From contig JANRLT010000060.1 of NCBI GenBank assembly GCA_033762255.1, forward strand, positions 1 through 64,000: a stretch of 64,000 nt of DNA, given 5' to 3'. Below the pieces are notes generated by a model. The model was not told the DNA's origin, did no database searches, and saw only the letters and a program-made list of their open reading frames with translations. The position numbers and the translations under genes were made by a program. The stretch comes from Pirellulales bacterium (GTDB lineage: Bacteria > Planctomycetota > Planctomycetia > Pirellulales > JALHPA01). Positions 34,774 through 43,721 of the stretch are shown piece by piece (positions within the stretch are counted from its first letter, which is position 1; each line of letters begins with the position of its first letter).

Positions 34774-35427
34774 TTAAAGCCCCAAGATTTGATTAACGGA
34801 TAAGCGTACATCCGCAAATGTCTGCGGTGCCACGGCCTCGCCAGGACCGGCGGATCGCTGCTGTTGGTACGCTCCGTTCACAGGCTGGGTGTACACCTCA
34901 ATCCGTTGCTCAACCAGATTGACAATCCAAACTTCGGGAATGCCAGCGGCGGCATACAGCGGAAGTTTGACCTGAATGTCCTTTAAAAGACTCGAATCCG
35001 CGACCTCAATTAGCCAAGACACATCAGCGGCGGCGGGCATACGCTGACGATAGACATCCGCCGGAGGATGGAATATCGCCACATCCGGCTCTGGTTCGCT
35101 ATAGGTGTTCAAACGCACTGAATTTTGCACGCTTACAATCGCTCTGTTACCCAGGCTGGTAACCAAGAGAAAGTTTAGCATATTCACACAAGCGATATGG
35201 GCATACCCCAGCGGACACATTTTGATGATCTCCCCGACAAGCAGTTCCACCCGTTCATCGGAATCCAATATTCCCACCTCGCCCATGCGATGGTATTCCT
35301 CCACCGTAAATTGCCGCGGTTGTAGCAACGCCCCGGATGTGTGCCCGGGGAAAGCGGCAGGCGTATCCGCTGTGCCAATCGCAGGGCTATCCGTCGTTGA
35401 GGTAAACGCTTGCAGTTCAGTGCTCAT
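34774..35427 (-). CDS. Uma2-family (DUF820) PD-(D/E)XK nuclease-like protein
   Basis: A 217-residue protein of the Uma2 family, expanded in cyanobacteria and planctomycetes and related to restriction-endonuclease folds. Visible motifs: FTVEEYHRMGEVGIL near 38, ERVELLVGEIIKM near 58, EPEPDVAIFHPP near 111, WLIEVADSSLLKD near 135 and KLPLYAAAGIPEVWIVNL near 153. The Glu, Asp and E-V residues fit the PD-(D/E)XK core. Biological role is unknown. Its start overlaps the stop of the SGNH hydrolase by four bases (ATGA). Confidence 0.92.
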   Translation of the reverse strand: MSTELQAFTSTTDSPAIGTADTPAAFPGHTSGALLQPRQFTVEEYHRMGEVGILDSDERVELLVGEIIKMCPLGYAHIACVNMLNFLLVTSLGNRAIVSVQNSVRLNTYSEPEPDVAIFHPPADVYRQRMPAAADVSWLIEVADSSLLKDIQVKLPLYAAAGIPEVWIVNLVEQRIEVYTQPVNGAYQQQRSAGPGEAVAPQTFADVRLSVNQILGL

Positions 35428-36314
35428 CGCTTTTTCTCCGGCTCAAAATATTTGATTAGGATTTGGCCCAAGACCGCCTCCCCCGCGCGATTGGCATGGA
35501 CCTCGTCGCGTTTATAATCGGTTACGGGTTTTTCCCCCGCGCGAATAAACTCTCCCCAGGCGCGTTGCAGGTCGACAAATTCGCACTTTTCCTCCGCCGC
35601 CAGTTTGGCCAGCCGCGCACGATACGAATCCGCCGGGGCATCGCTGATTGACTTCCACTGTTCCGCGTCGCGCGGATCAACCGTGCCAAATGGCCCCGTC
35701 ATCAGTACTATGTCGGTCGGTCGGACCGCGCGGATTTGTTGGATCACATCCAGGATCGCGTCAGTATCATCCCCGTGGCTAATCCCCCCGATCATGACCA
35801 AATGCGGCTGCAGATCCGTCACATAGTGGGCCACGCGACCCGCGGCGCGATACCATTTGCAGCCGGTTGAACCGCGGACGACCGTATATTTAATGATTTT
35901 GACGTTGGGGTAGAGATCATTCAAGTGAAATGTCCAGTTGGAACGCGCGGTGTCATTGACAATGCTATCCCCTAACATCACGATTCGCAGCTCTCCCCCG
36001 TTTTTCAGGATTTCCCGCGTGAGGGGGAGTTGTGCCCAGTGGTCGGCAGGTGGGGTATAGGCGAGCGGCGGCAGCGCGGCGGCAGCCTTGGCGGTTTCGA
36101 CCAGGGGAACCTCGGGCTTGGTCGAAACGTACACCCCCTCGGCATCCGGCGGACCATTGACGTTCAGGGGGGCGTCAGCGGCCTGGGCAAGAGGCGGAAC
36201 ACAGAACAGAAACAGAAAAAATGCCACAACCAACAGGCCCGGCCTGCGGCAAGAAGCTGATATCGAGCGTTTCCAAGGGGAATGCAAGGGAGCGCCTCCG
36301 TTGACGTACGTCAT
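35424..36314 (-). CDS. Exported SGNH/GDSL hydrolase
   Basis: An exported esterase-type protein of the SGNH superfamily. Hydrophobic signal (LLVVAFFLFLFCVPPL), then block I RIVMLGDSIVND with the catalytic Ser, MIGGISHGDD near block II/III, and the C-terminal DEVHANRAGE block V with the catalytic Asp and His. It may de-esterify polysaccharides. Two starts are possible; I take the ATG at 36314 because the promoter at 36338-36366 overlaps the earlier ATG at 36347. The Uma2 gene overlaps its stop codon, so the two form an operon, though a functional link is not obvious. Confidence 0.85.
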   Translation of the reverse strand: MTYVNGGAPLHSPWKRSISASCRRPGLLVVAFFLFLFCVPPLAQAADAPLNVNGPPDAEGVYVSTKPEVPLVETAKAAAALPPLAYTPPADHWAQLPLTREILKNGGELRIVMLGDSIVNDTARSNWTFHLNDLYPNVKIIKYTVVRGSTGCKWYRAAGRVAHYVTDLQPHLVMIGGISHGDDTDAILDVIQQIRAVRPTDIVLMTGPFGTVDPRDAEQWKSISDAPADSYRARLAKLAAEEKCEFVDLQRAWGEFIRAGEKPVTDYKRDEVHANRAGEAVLGQILIKYFEPEKKR

Positions 36315-36337
36315 GCAAATTATTAGTGAGTTGGCGT

Positions 36338-36366
36338 AATTTACCATAATACTGTACTTATGTCAA
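36338..36366 (-). promoter_or_regulatory. Promoter of the SGNH hydrolase/Uma2 operon
   Basis: TTGACA and TAAATT separated by exactly 17 bases on the minus strand, with an expected start of transcription about 15 bases before the ATG at 36314. A perfect 12-base palindrome TGACGTACGTCA (36302-36313) lies across that start codon and could be an operator. Confidence 0.5.
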
Positions 36367-36473
36367 GTGGATGGCGGGAGGGAAAGTACCATTTTTAACT
36401 CCGACCGACCTGGCGAAACCAGCCTGCTTATCAGCTAAAAACAGCGGGTAGCCCCGCAAATCGCCAATTGGCT

Positions 36474-36615
36474 AGCACTGGAACTTGTTCCGGTGTGCGT
36501 AGCACAAGAAGCCCACATGGATATAATGGAAATATTAGAAGAAATGCTTCTTGCCGCTGCGCGGCCAAGGAACAAGTTCCTTGGGTACCCTTGCGAATCA
36601 CCTGGGCTACCCGCT
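36474..36615 (+). repeat. About 140-base dispersed repeat with inverted arms, copy 1
   Basis: Left arm GCACTGGAACTTGTTCC, right arm GGCCAAGGAACAAGTTCC; the cores are exact reverse complements about 90 bases apart. An inner stem CAAGAAGC/GCTTCTTG is also present. The end reads CACCTGGGCTACCCGCTACGC. A relative lies at 40949-41097 with conserved arms and a divergent middle. Confidence 0.7.
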
Positions 36616-36692
36616 ACGCAGCCACCACCATCTGGACGTCTCCCCCCGGGTACTCCTTCACATGTCCCCTCAAGGTAATAGCTTGCACACAT

Positions 36693-37220
36693 ATGGCATC
36701 CGTCGTCACCTTTTGGCAACTTCCGGATGAGGAACAAAGATTCTTCGATTACATGGAATCCACTGGAGAGGTTGTAGCAATAACAACCTTGCGAGTCTAT
36801 GAACAAAGTGAGATTGCGCCGATACCTATTCGACAATTTGTTGCAAACAACAATTCCATGCAGTTGTATATTGGGTTGAAAACGTTGATTGTCGCTAATG
36901 GGATAGATACATTCATAATCAAAGGCCAGACACGTTATGGGTTAGAGAGCATGAAGTCTAATGTCATTGGCTATGATCGTCCTGTTTTTTTAGAGGGCAA
37001 GTTAGCTCAGTCTAACTTATTCTACTACAATTCTTATCCAGACATTGCCAAGAATTCGATGATAAGCAAAGACCGCCTATTCTTGAATTGGGCTAAGAAA
37101 ATTTTAAATTGGATGCGTCGTAATACGCCTGAAAAAGTTATGTACAATGGTTTTCCTTATCGAGCTACAAAAGCTGTCAAGGATGCCGTTTCCCAAGGAA
37201 AGATTGACTTGTGTTCCTGA
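36693..37220 (+). CDS. AT-rich orphan protein, soluble
   Basis: A 175-residue protein that I do not recognise. Begins MASVVTFWQLPDEEQRFFDYM, a segment also typical of uncharacterised proteins that pair with toxins or repeats. The gene is clearly more AT-rich than neighbours and sits between repeats, which suggests recent acquisition. The long frame upstream to 36468 runs through the repeat and is not coding. No signal peptide or membrane segment. No operon partner; the next gene lies 460 bases on. Confidence 0.65.
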   Translation: MASVVTFWQLPDEEQRFFDYMESTGEVVAITTLRVYEQSEIAPIPIRQFVANNNSMQLYIGLKTLIVANGIDTFIIKGQTRYGLESMKSNVIGYDRPVFLEGKLAQSNLFYYNSYPDIAKNSMISKDRLFLNWAKKILNWMRRNTPEKVMYNGFPYRATKAVKDAVSQGKIDLCS

Positions 37221-37256
37221 ATTTCATGCTAACGGCTATGTCTACTAAAGATTACT

Positions 37257-37508
37257 CATCGGCGGGGCGGCACCGCCGATGTTTCCATTTGCAGCTAGCC
37301 TTGGCCCTGCTCTTGCCGGTTCCATTTCCTTGCACCAGACTTAGCAATTATGAAAAAGACGGAGTGTGCCACTGGCATTTTGCCAGTGCTTAGCCAAAGG
37401 GATTGCCATTCCATATAGCTTAGGAATTATTAATCAGACTTTTCCGAAGCCCTGGACGATACAAATCATCAAACACCCGTCTCGGCACTGGTGTTCCACC
37501 AGTGGCAC
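37257..37508 (+). repeat. Three short hairpin repeats between AT-rich genes
   Basis: CATCGGCGG/CCGCCGATG at 37257-37281, CACTGGCA/TGCCAGTG at 37370-37388 and CACTGGTG/CACCAGTG at 37486-37504. The last two share a (G)CACTGG core and resemble dispersed GTGCCACTGG hairpins. The intervening bases, and the rest of 37221-37683, show no gene. Confidence 0.6.
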
Positions 37509-37683
37509 CCGACTGTTTCACAAAATGGCCAAATTTATGGTTGTTCGTGGGGGTGCAAAGAAATGGCTGTCAGCATGGACTGGGCAAAGCTAGAATAAAA
37601 TAGAGAAAATTCGTCAGTGCCACCCCGCCGTTTGAATCGTATTCATCGTCCATTAATACCTCCTTGCAGTAGGTGATTTTTTT

Positions 37684-38451
37684 ATGTCCATTTCCACTTG
37701 CATCAGTTTACGAGACAAAGCATCTCAAGTCCTAATCATGATTACTCTTGTGATAGTCATGGTATGCTTCTCGGTTTTTGGAACGGAGATAGTTGCGAAA
37801 TCACCTATTGACGCTCTCATTTCAGAAAATGAGCCAGTTTATTTGGCGACCAGGGACTATATCGTTTATAAACCTCTTTTTCCGTTAAATTACAATTGGC
37901 AGGAGAACGACAGGGTAGCAAACGCAGTGAAAGAAATTGACTTAACAATACCATCAACTTGGTCGTTGGCTGTGGAAAATATGTTATGTTCAAAATATTC
38001 TATCACAGTTTGGTCAGAAGGGGACTATACCCATGTATATAATTATACTCGCGGTGAATTATTAACGGCAATGATCAAAAGCGCGCTCAATCGCGCCATT
38101 GTAAATTTGATGCCCCTCGACATGCAATCTTCAATGTACAATGAAAATGCGAGTCCAGGTTTTAAGAACGATCCGGCCGAACTGCAAAAATGGTGTCTTC
38201 AGCGTAAAGACAAGAAACTTTACGAGCTACAAATCGAAACCGCGGAATGGGCGATCTCTGTAATTAGAGAAAAATCGAAACGCCCCACAGAAGAAAAAGA
38301 GGATGCAATCACAGCCATTCAAGGAAATATTGATAAATTGCGGAGAACGCAGCAGCCAATTTTGCCAAGTAGGTTTTTTGTAACGGATATTACTGGGTAT
38401 TATAGTGAGGAAACCGCAAAAAAAATTAGATTGAAAATTTTAGGACAGTAA
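37684..38451 (+). CDS. AT-rich orphan protein with one membrane segment
   Basis: A 255-residue protein with an N-terminal hydrophobic segment (residues 16-34) that is a signal anchor or signal peptide; the rest is soluble, with Tyr/Glu/Lys-rich stretches (TRDYIVYKPLFPLNYNWQE, RPTEEKEDAITAIQGNIDKL). No recognised family. AGGTG precedes the ATG. Base use is unlike that of nearby genes, as for the gene at 36693, and both lie in a repeat-rich patch. Confidence 0.7.
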   Translation: MSISTCISLRDKASQVLIMITLVIVMVCFSVFGTEIVAKSPIDALISENEPVYLATRDYIVYKPLFPLNYNWQENDRVANAVKEIDLTIPSTWSLAVENMLCSKYSITVWSEGDYTHVYNYTRGELLTAMIKSALNRAIVNLMPLDMQSSMYNENASPGFKNDPAELQKWCLQRKDKKLYELQIETAEWAISVIREKSKRPTEEKEDAITAIQGNIDKLRRTQQPILPSRFFVTDITGYYSEETAKKIRLKILGQ

Positions 38452-38471
38452 TTGCTTTAGTGCGCGGGCCG

Positions 38472-38522
38472 CGTCCTGTGCCAAAATTAATCCCGACTAA
38501 AAATGACACGGTCAAAACTGAA
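38472..38522 (+). repeat. 51-base direct repeat, copy 1
   Basis: Starts CGTCCTGTGCCAAAATTAAT and continues to AAATGACACGGTCAAAACTGA. The second copy begins 92 bases later and differs at about a third of positions, mostly in the second half. Confidence 0.6.
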
Positions 38523-38563
38523 AAAAAGTAGAAGGCATGAGGTAACGATTGCTTCATTCGCCC

Positions 38564-38616
38564 CGCCCTGTGCCAAAATTAGTGCAACCCCAAAATGACG
38601 CAATTGAATCTGACAA
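38564..38616 (+). repeat. 51-base direct repeat, copy 2
   Basis: Starts CGCCCTGTGCCAAAATTAGT and continues to CAAAATGACGCAATTGAATC. Paired with the copy at 38472. The rest of the gap to 38995 shows no intact gene; a short minus-strand frame VHYPYNSLEALRDTGRLREL near 38830-38905 could be the end of a lost gene. Confidence 0.6.
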
Positions 38617-38995
38617 ATCGTAAGCCTGACGAGGTAGGAACGCCGTTTCTCGCAGCCGACCCATGAAGAATTTGCAAACAAATCACCGCACACGCACACC
38701 GAAGCAAAGATTTTCCCGCTCGGCGCGTGCGGGGTACGCAGTTGTCCTTCGCCAAGAAGAGCGCCTCGCGCCGGTTGCCACCAGCGTCCATCACGCCGCC
38801 CGGCGACTGTAACTTTTTAGCGGCTTAGCCCCAGTTCACGCAGCCTACCGGTGTCGCGCAGCGCCTCGAGGGAGTTGTACGGGTAATGAACTTTTATTAA
38901 AGTTCAACCTGCGACAAAAATCCTTTTGCGGCAGCCGGTGTTCCTTTTGCGGATCCGCCGACCAGGCTTGCAAGCAGTCTGGGCCAACCTACCGG

Positions 38996-40222
38996 TCATG
39001 CTTCATACACCAGCTCTTCGATACTTTCCACTTCATTCTCGGACCGTGGACCCGGAACCGGCGGGAACAAGAGTTTAAGCAGCGGCGGCGCCATAAATGT
39101 CGTCACCATGACCATCAAGGCCACCGCGCTGAACATTGCCGCGTCAAACACGCCGGTTGATAATCCCATTTGGGCAAAGATAAGCCCGACTTCACCGCGC
39201 GGAATCATACCAACACCTATGACTTGTTTATTTCCACGAATCCAAAAGGGAGCATAGCCCGCCAGAAACTTGCCCAACACGGCCACCACAATGAGTCCAG
39301 ACGCCACGAGAAGGGTTTGATGATTCGCTGGCTGCAAGGGATTAAAAACTGTTAAGTCTACCGCCGCGCCGACAATCACAAAGAACAGCGGCACAAAGAA
39401 ATGTCCTAACTGCGTGATGCCCCGCTCGATGGCGTGGGCCTCGGGAGTTTCTCGAATAAGCAAGCCAGCCGCGAATGCTCCGATAATCGTAGCCGACCCA
39501 GCGTAGTTTGCGAGCCAGGCCAGTCCGAAAGCCAGCAGCAGGGCCAACATGGTGGGCGTGCCGGGTAAATCGACATTGAACAGCAGACGAGCCAGTGGAG
39601 GAACTACCAGGCGGCCAACAAGCAATGTGCCCGCAAGAAATCCGAACGCCATCAGCGTCGTGCCCATGACGCTCCAAAGCGAGAGTCCTTCGCCCCGCGT
39701 GACTCCGGCCACCACGGCGAGTATGACGAGTCCAACCACGTCGTCAATGACCGCGGCCCCGAGAACGATTTGGCTTTCCGGTTCTTGCAAACGATTGAGG
39801 TCCGAAAGGACGCGGGCGGTAATCCCCACGCTTGTGGCGGTCAGTGTCGCTCCCACGACAACAGCGGTAAGAGAACCCAGGCCGATGGCCAGACAGAACG
39901 CATAGCCAAAGGCAAATGGTAAAATGACGCCGGCGATTGCCACGGCCAATGATGCCGCCCCGACCTTTAGTAAATTCTTGATGTCGGTTTCGAGGCCTAT
40001 GGCAAAGAGCAGAATGATGACCCCCAGCTCGCTCAGTAAATGCAGGACTTCGGCCTTTGGGTCCACTATGCCCAGCACGGAGCCGCCCAATACTACGCCC
40101 GCGCAAAGCTCGCCGAGTACGGCGGGTTGCCCAATCCATTGGGCAATAGCCCCAAAGAGTTTTGCCGCTCCCAGGATGGCAACTAGCAAGCCTAGGAAAT
40201 GCGGCAGGTCAAGATGGTCCAT
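38996..40222 (-). CDS. Monovalent cation:proton antiporter, CPA2 family
   Basis: A 408-residue inner membrane protein with about 12 helices, of the KefB/NapA-type CPA2 group that exchanges Na+ or K+ for H+. Visible are VLGELCAGVVLGGSVLG near 34, the unwound-helix region around GIGLETDIKNLL, AVIDDVVGLVILAVVAG near 155-170 with the ion-binding Asp-Asp, and IGVGMIPRGEVGLIFA near 340. There is no C-terminal TrkA/RCK domain, so it is probably not ligand gated in the KefC manner. It follows the small membrane protein by three bases and should be cotranscribed. Confidence 0.92.
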   Translation of the reverse strand: MDHLDLPHFLGLLVAILGAAKLFGAIAQWIGQPAVLGELCAGVVLGGSVLGIVDPKAEVLHLLSELGVIILLFAIGLETDIKNLLKVGAASLAVAIAGVILPFAFGYAFCLAIGLGSLTAVVVGATLTATSVGITARVLSDLNRLQEPESQIVLGAAVIDDVVGLVILAVVAGVTRGEGLSLWSVMGTTLMAFGFLAGTLLVGRLVVPPLARLLFNVDLPGTPTMLALLLAFGLAWLANYAGSATIIGAFAAGLLIRETPEAHAIERGITQLGHFFVPLFFVIVGAAVDLTVFNPLQPANHQTLLVASGLIVVAVLGKFLAGYAPFWIRGNKQVIGVGMIPRGEVGLIFAQMGLSTGVFDAAMFSAVALMVMVTTFMAPPLLKLLFPPVPGPRSENEVESIEELVYEA

Positions 40223-40225
40223 ATT

Positions 40226-40537
40226 TTATTCCTGCCAAAGTTTTCCCAGGGCGTTTGCTGTTGCCCACGCGATCAATCCAATTGCGATTGTAAGCCCTGT
40301 ATGCCATCGTATTTGCGATAAAGTTGTGGGCTGTCCCTCTCCGTTTGTAGGGTCTAACCGACGAGCGAGGATGATTCCCCCCATGACCATGAGGAATCCC
40401 AAGCTCTGAGGCGCCAGCCAGCCATTAAAGTTGTAGAGTATGCTAAGTGTGAGCAAAATCAGTGCCAGTGGACCAGCCATTATCCAAAACACTCTGGCTA
40501 ATGCGACGACAAGCGAGGTCGATGGATTCGATTCCAT
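40226..40537 (-). CDS. Small membrane protein in antiporter operon
   Basis: A 103-residue protein with three hydrophobic segments (VVALARVFWIMAGPLALILL, SLGFLMVMGGIIL, TGLTIAIGLIAWATANAL). No family recognised. I chose MESNPSTS at 40537. Its stop is three bases before the antiporter start, so it likely forms a unit with it and may be an accessory subunit. Confidence 0.68.
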   Translation of the reverse strand: MESNPSTSLVVALARVFWIMAGPLALILLTLSILYNFNGWLAPQSLGFLMVMGGIILARRLDPTNGEGQPTTLSQIRWHTGLTIAIGLIAWATANALGKLWQE

Positions 40538-40948
40538 GGGTAAAGACTCCGAAAAATGAGCGAGGACGGGTCGCAAATCAGCCCGTCGAAACCAATTAAC
40601 GCCAGGTGAGGATAGAGCCTCAAACCCCGCCAGCACTCGATGCGAAGAGCACCAAGTACAATGCGTTCTCGGAAAACAAATTGGTTCTAACTCGAAAATA
40701 CATTTTTACGGAAGCAACGCTATTATCAAATAATACTTTATGGTCGGTTTTGTGCAGAGATTAGCATTGTGATGAGTTTCGTTATGTCATCAACTAAGTT
40801 AGTCTGCCCCCTTTATACTTCACATAAAATCAATTTAGACTGCTTTGGTTCGCAGTTCAAGTATAATTGCGAGGCCGTTTACCGAGAGACTTTCAAATCT
40901 GATTTGACTTCTATTACCTGGTAACACCGATGGGGCAGCCACGCAAGC

Positions 40949-41097
40949 AGCACTGGAACTTGTACCAGGGTGCGCAGCAAAAGCAGACCGCTGGGTGGAG
41001 TTTAGGTATTTTAAAAGGTGCAGCTTGTGGTTGCATGGCCAAGGAACAAGTTCCGTGGGGATGCTGTTTTTTTGCGTCACCCGGGTAGTCGCTCGCT
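40949..41097 (+). repeat. About 150-base dispersed repeat with inverted arms, copy 2
   Basis: Left arm AGCACTGGAACTTGTACCAG, right arm GGCCAAGGAACAAGTTCC, ending CACCCGGGTAGTCGCTCGC. Arms and end match copy 1 at 36474; the middle is divergent. The minus-strand ORF over it is a shadow. The surrounding gap from 40538 to 41369 shows no gene. Confidence 0.7.
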
Positions 41098-41294
41098 TTG
41101 ACCCGTTCCTAAGTTTTACAGTCACTTCGCGTTAGGATGAACGAGAATTAAAAAATAAAAATGAAAAATTAGGCGGCTTCGTAAATATTGTGGGCTACAA
41201 AGATGGATATCTTCGGGGACTACCCACGTTGTAAATTCCAGATATCACGCTCCGCTATGCGTCGCGGCTAAGCAAAGACCAACAACCAAGAAGC

Positions 41295-41356
41295 AGAGCG
41301 GCGAGTGAAACTCGCCACTACGGCCAGAGCGGCGAGTAGAACTCGCCGCTACGGCC
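41295..41356 (-). repeat. Two tandem 31-base hairpin repeats
   Basis: Units at 41295 and 41326, AGAGCGGCGAGTRRAACTCGCC plus spacer CNCTACGGCC. Same hairpin and period as at 21243-21366. Confidence 0.82.
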
Positions 41357-41369
41357 GGCTTTAGTCACT

Positions 41370-42305
41370 TTATGGCTTTTCGTCCGGATTGCCCCCGGCG
41401 GCCACGACCGCGGCTTTGGCTTTTTCCCCTTGTTCCTTGGACAGTTCGGGATTCGGCTCGGCATTGCCAGATTCCTTGCCCAGGATCCATTTGATACCGC
41501 CTAACAGCGATTCTTGGTATTTAGGGTTGGCCCAGACGGATTCATTATGGCCCAGGCTCATGTGCAGGGCTTTTCCCTCGCCGTATTCCTTGCACCAGGC
41601 GATTGGCACATGGTAGGGCTTTTTGAGCTTGGTTTTGGCCATATCCAGGCTCATCAGCACACGGACTTTTTCCGGCTGCCAATTGCGAAATTGGTAAATC
41701 TCGTCCTGAATTTCAAACTCCGTTCCTCCCCAAGGTTTGCAAATGGGATGTTCCGGTTCGTGGACGCTGACCGTGACGGTATCCCCCGCGTTCCAGGGAT
41801 GTCCGGCAAACGACCCGCCGATCATATCCCAGTACGGTTCGTAATCGGCCATGGTGTCCGCCGCGGAATGCGTCCCGATAAACCCATGTCCCTTTTGCTT
41901 GAGCCAGGTGCCTAAAAAATATTCCATGTCTTCTTCCTTGATCGGGAACTTGTCGCGGGGGCCAGTGGTGTAAAACATGACAATGTCATACTGGTCCAGC
42001 TTTTCCTTGGTGATTTCGGCGGGGTCTTGGGTGCAGTCCACGCGGAAGAGGCCGCTTTTGATGCCTAATTCTGTCATGGCCAGTTCGGAGGGAGACAGCT
42101 TGTCATCCTTGCGCGTGACGGATCCATGTTTAAAACCGCCGCTATAGGTCAAAAACAAAATGCGGGCCCCTTTGTCGCCGCTTTTGGCACTGGCGGAGGC
42201 TGCTGACTCGGCCGCAGGGGCCGATCCACTGGCAAAAATCGCAAAACCTACGGCACAGAGTGCCGCCCAGCCAACATTTCGAAAAAAATCATGCAACTGC
42301 CGCAT
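41370..42305 (-). CDS. Exported ThuA-domain protein
   Basis: A 311-residue exported protein. Signal peptide, then a ThuA/class I glutamine amidotransferase-like fold: ILFLTYSGGFKHGSV near 38, DIVMFYTTG near 95, GFIGTHSAADT near 128, HPICKPWG near 170 and CKEYGEGKALHMSLGHN near 222. ThuA proteins are linked to trehalose and other sugar use; in planctomycetes exported forms are common. The catalytic Cys of true amidotransferases is absent. GGAG lies nine bases before ATG 42305, so the first Met at 42341 is not used. Carbohydrate-related role inferred. Confidence 0.88.
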   Translation of the reverse strand: MRQLHDFFRNVGWAALCAVGFAIFASGSAPAAESAASASAKSGDKGARILFLTYSGGFKHGSVTRKDDKLSPSELAMTELGIKSGLFRVDCTQDPAEITKEKLDQYDIVMFYTTGPRDKFPIKEEDMEYFLGTWLKQKGHGFIGTHSAADTMADYEPYWDMIGGSFAGHPWNAGDTVTVSVHEPEHPICKPWGGTEFEIQDEIYQFRNWQPEKVRVLMSLDMAKTKLKKPYHVPIAWCKEYGEGKALHMSLGHNESVWANPKYQESLLGGIKWILGKESGNAEPNPELSKEQGEKAKAAVVAAGGNPDEKP

Positions 42306-42589
42306 AAACACCAACTCCGTGGGCAAAAGAGATAAAAACATGGTGGGTGGGAAAACCGTCGCGGGGTAAGCGCATTATCATGCTCCTGAAAATGGCCTTT
42401 GCTGGCAACGCGGATCATCGCGAACGGGCACATTTCTTTGCATGGATTTTAAAGGATGCCCCATCCTTTGTGAATAAAATTACACTTTTTCGGACGAATT
42501 TTTTAGAACTACAACTAATTGCAAATGCGTTGCATAAACACGCCCGGCGGGGAATGGTCACTCCTTTATACCGTTATTAAGAAAAGGAA

Positions 42590-43441
42590 TTAATCTAGAA
42601 ACTTTTGCCAACGTGTTTGTAAATGCGTATTCCAGGCGGTAAACCAACTTCCCCACAGCCGATCAGACAGCGTGATTGACGCCACCACCATCCCCACCGC
42701 CGCTCCCCAGCAGACATCGCTGGCAAAATGCGACATCGATTCGACCCGCTGCAAACAAGCCAACACAGCCAAAATAGAGAAATATACCCTTCCGCGTGGA
42801 TAAATGGCCGTCAACCCCAAGGCCAAGCCAACCGCCGTCGCCGCATGGGCGGATGGGAATGCCTGCCACGCGCTCAACTTGCCATGGGGAACAATGGCAT
42901 AGCCACCGGTAAAAAAGGGAAACCAACTGACAAAGGATTCGGTAATGGGGCGGGTCAAATCAAAGCTATGCGGTCGTACGCGGGCTAGGAGAACCTTGCC
43001 CAGGTTTGCCAAAATGCCCGAACCATAGGCGCAGCAAAGTAGAGTGGGTAGGTTGGGCAGTTTTCGCGGTGTAAGCCAGACGACGCCCATCAGGATCAGG
43101 GCGACTCCCCATCCGTGGGCAAAGGCTTCCGCCAGTTGGATGGGCTTCCAGTCAAAATTGCCGTGATTTTTCACAAAGCCAGAGATCGCGGTATCCCATG
43201 GCAGACAAAAAAAACCGCCAATGACTAAACCAAAGGCATACACCAAACGAATCAGTAACAACCGATCAACGGGAGATAATTTGCCGGTTTGAGTGGGATA
43301 TTCGTTTACTTTAGCAACATGAATCGCCTGATCCACCGTACCAGTGAGGGGCATGGGGGGGTAGTCGGGTTCTGATCGTAGAACCGCAGTTGCCGCCGCG
43401 CGTGAACTAGCGTCCGTTGTGTGGGTTAGGAGGCTTGACAC
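42590..43441 (-). CDS. PAP2-family membrane phosphatase
   Basis: A 283-residue inner membrane protein with about six helices and the PAP2 acid phosphatase signature: KVLLARVRPHSF near 151 (K-X6-RP), FPSAHAATAVGLALG near 195 (P-S-G/A-H) and a final S-X-FASDVCWGAAVG near 240 (SR-X5-H-X3-D like, with HFASD). Family members dephosphorylate lipid phosphates such as undecaprenyl-PP or phosphatidate. The start is a GTG at 43441 and is uncertain; the first 50 residues are polar. Confidence 0.85.
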   Translation of the reverse strand: MSSLLTHTTDASSRAAATAVLRSEPDYPPMPLTGTVDQAIHVAKVNEYPTQTGKLSPVDRLLLIRLVYAFGLVIGGFFCLPWDTAISGFVKNHGNFDWKPIQLAEAFAHGWGVALILMGVVWLTPRKLPNLPTLLCCAYGSGILANLGKVLLARVRPHSFDLTRPITESFVSWFPFFTGGYAIVPHGKLSAWQAFPSAHAATAVGLALGLTAIYPRGRVYFSILAVLACLQRVESMSHFASDVCWGAAVGMVVASITLSDRLWGSWFTAWNTHLQTRWQKFLD

Positions 43442-43721
43442 GCCCAGAGATCCTTTATTCCATCAAAGGTTAGGGTACACAGCCTGATAATTTTGTTTAA
43501 GGTAGCTGCAAGTGAAAAATTCGCCAAGAGCGAAATTGCTAGCAGCTAAAGGGTGGGAAAAATTTGGTAAAAGGGAGAACGCTATTACGGGAGATCGTGC
43601 GGGATAATTTTTTATGGGATTTGGTTGCTGGCATGGGGCTTAGTCGCCTAAAATCGAGTTTGGCCAGCAGCGGGGGATAATGGCAAACAAGGGCAACGGC
43701 AATTTTTATAAGGAACGAAAG

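Noticed and set aside
36468-36692. Long N-terminal extension of the gene at 36693
   Set aside because: It translates the dispersed repeat, with composition unlike the rest; the ATG at 36693 begins the coding-like part.
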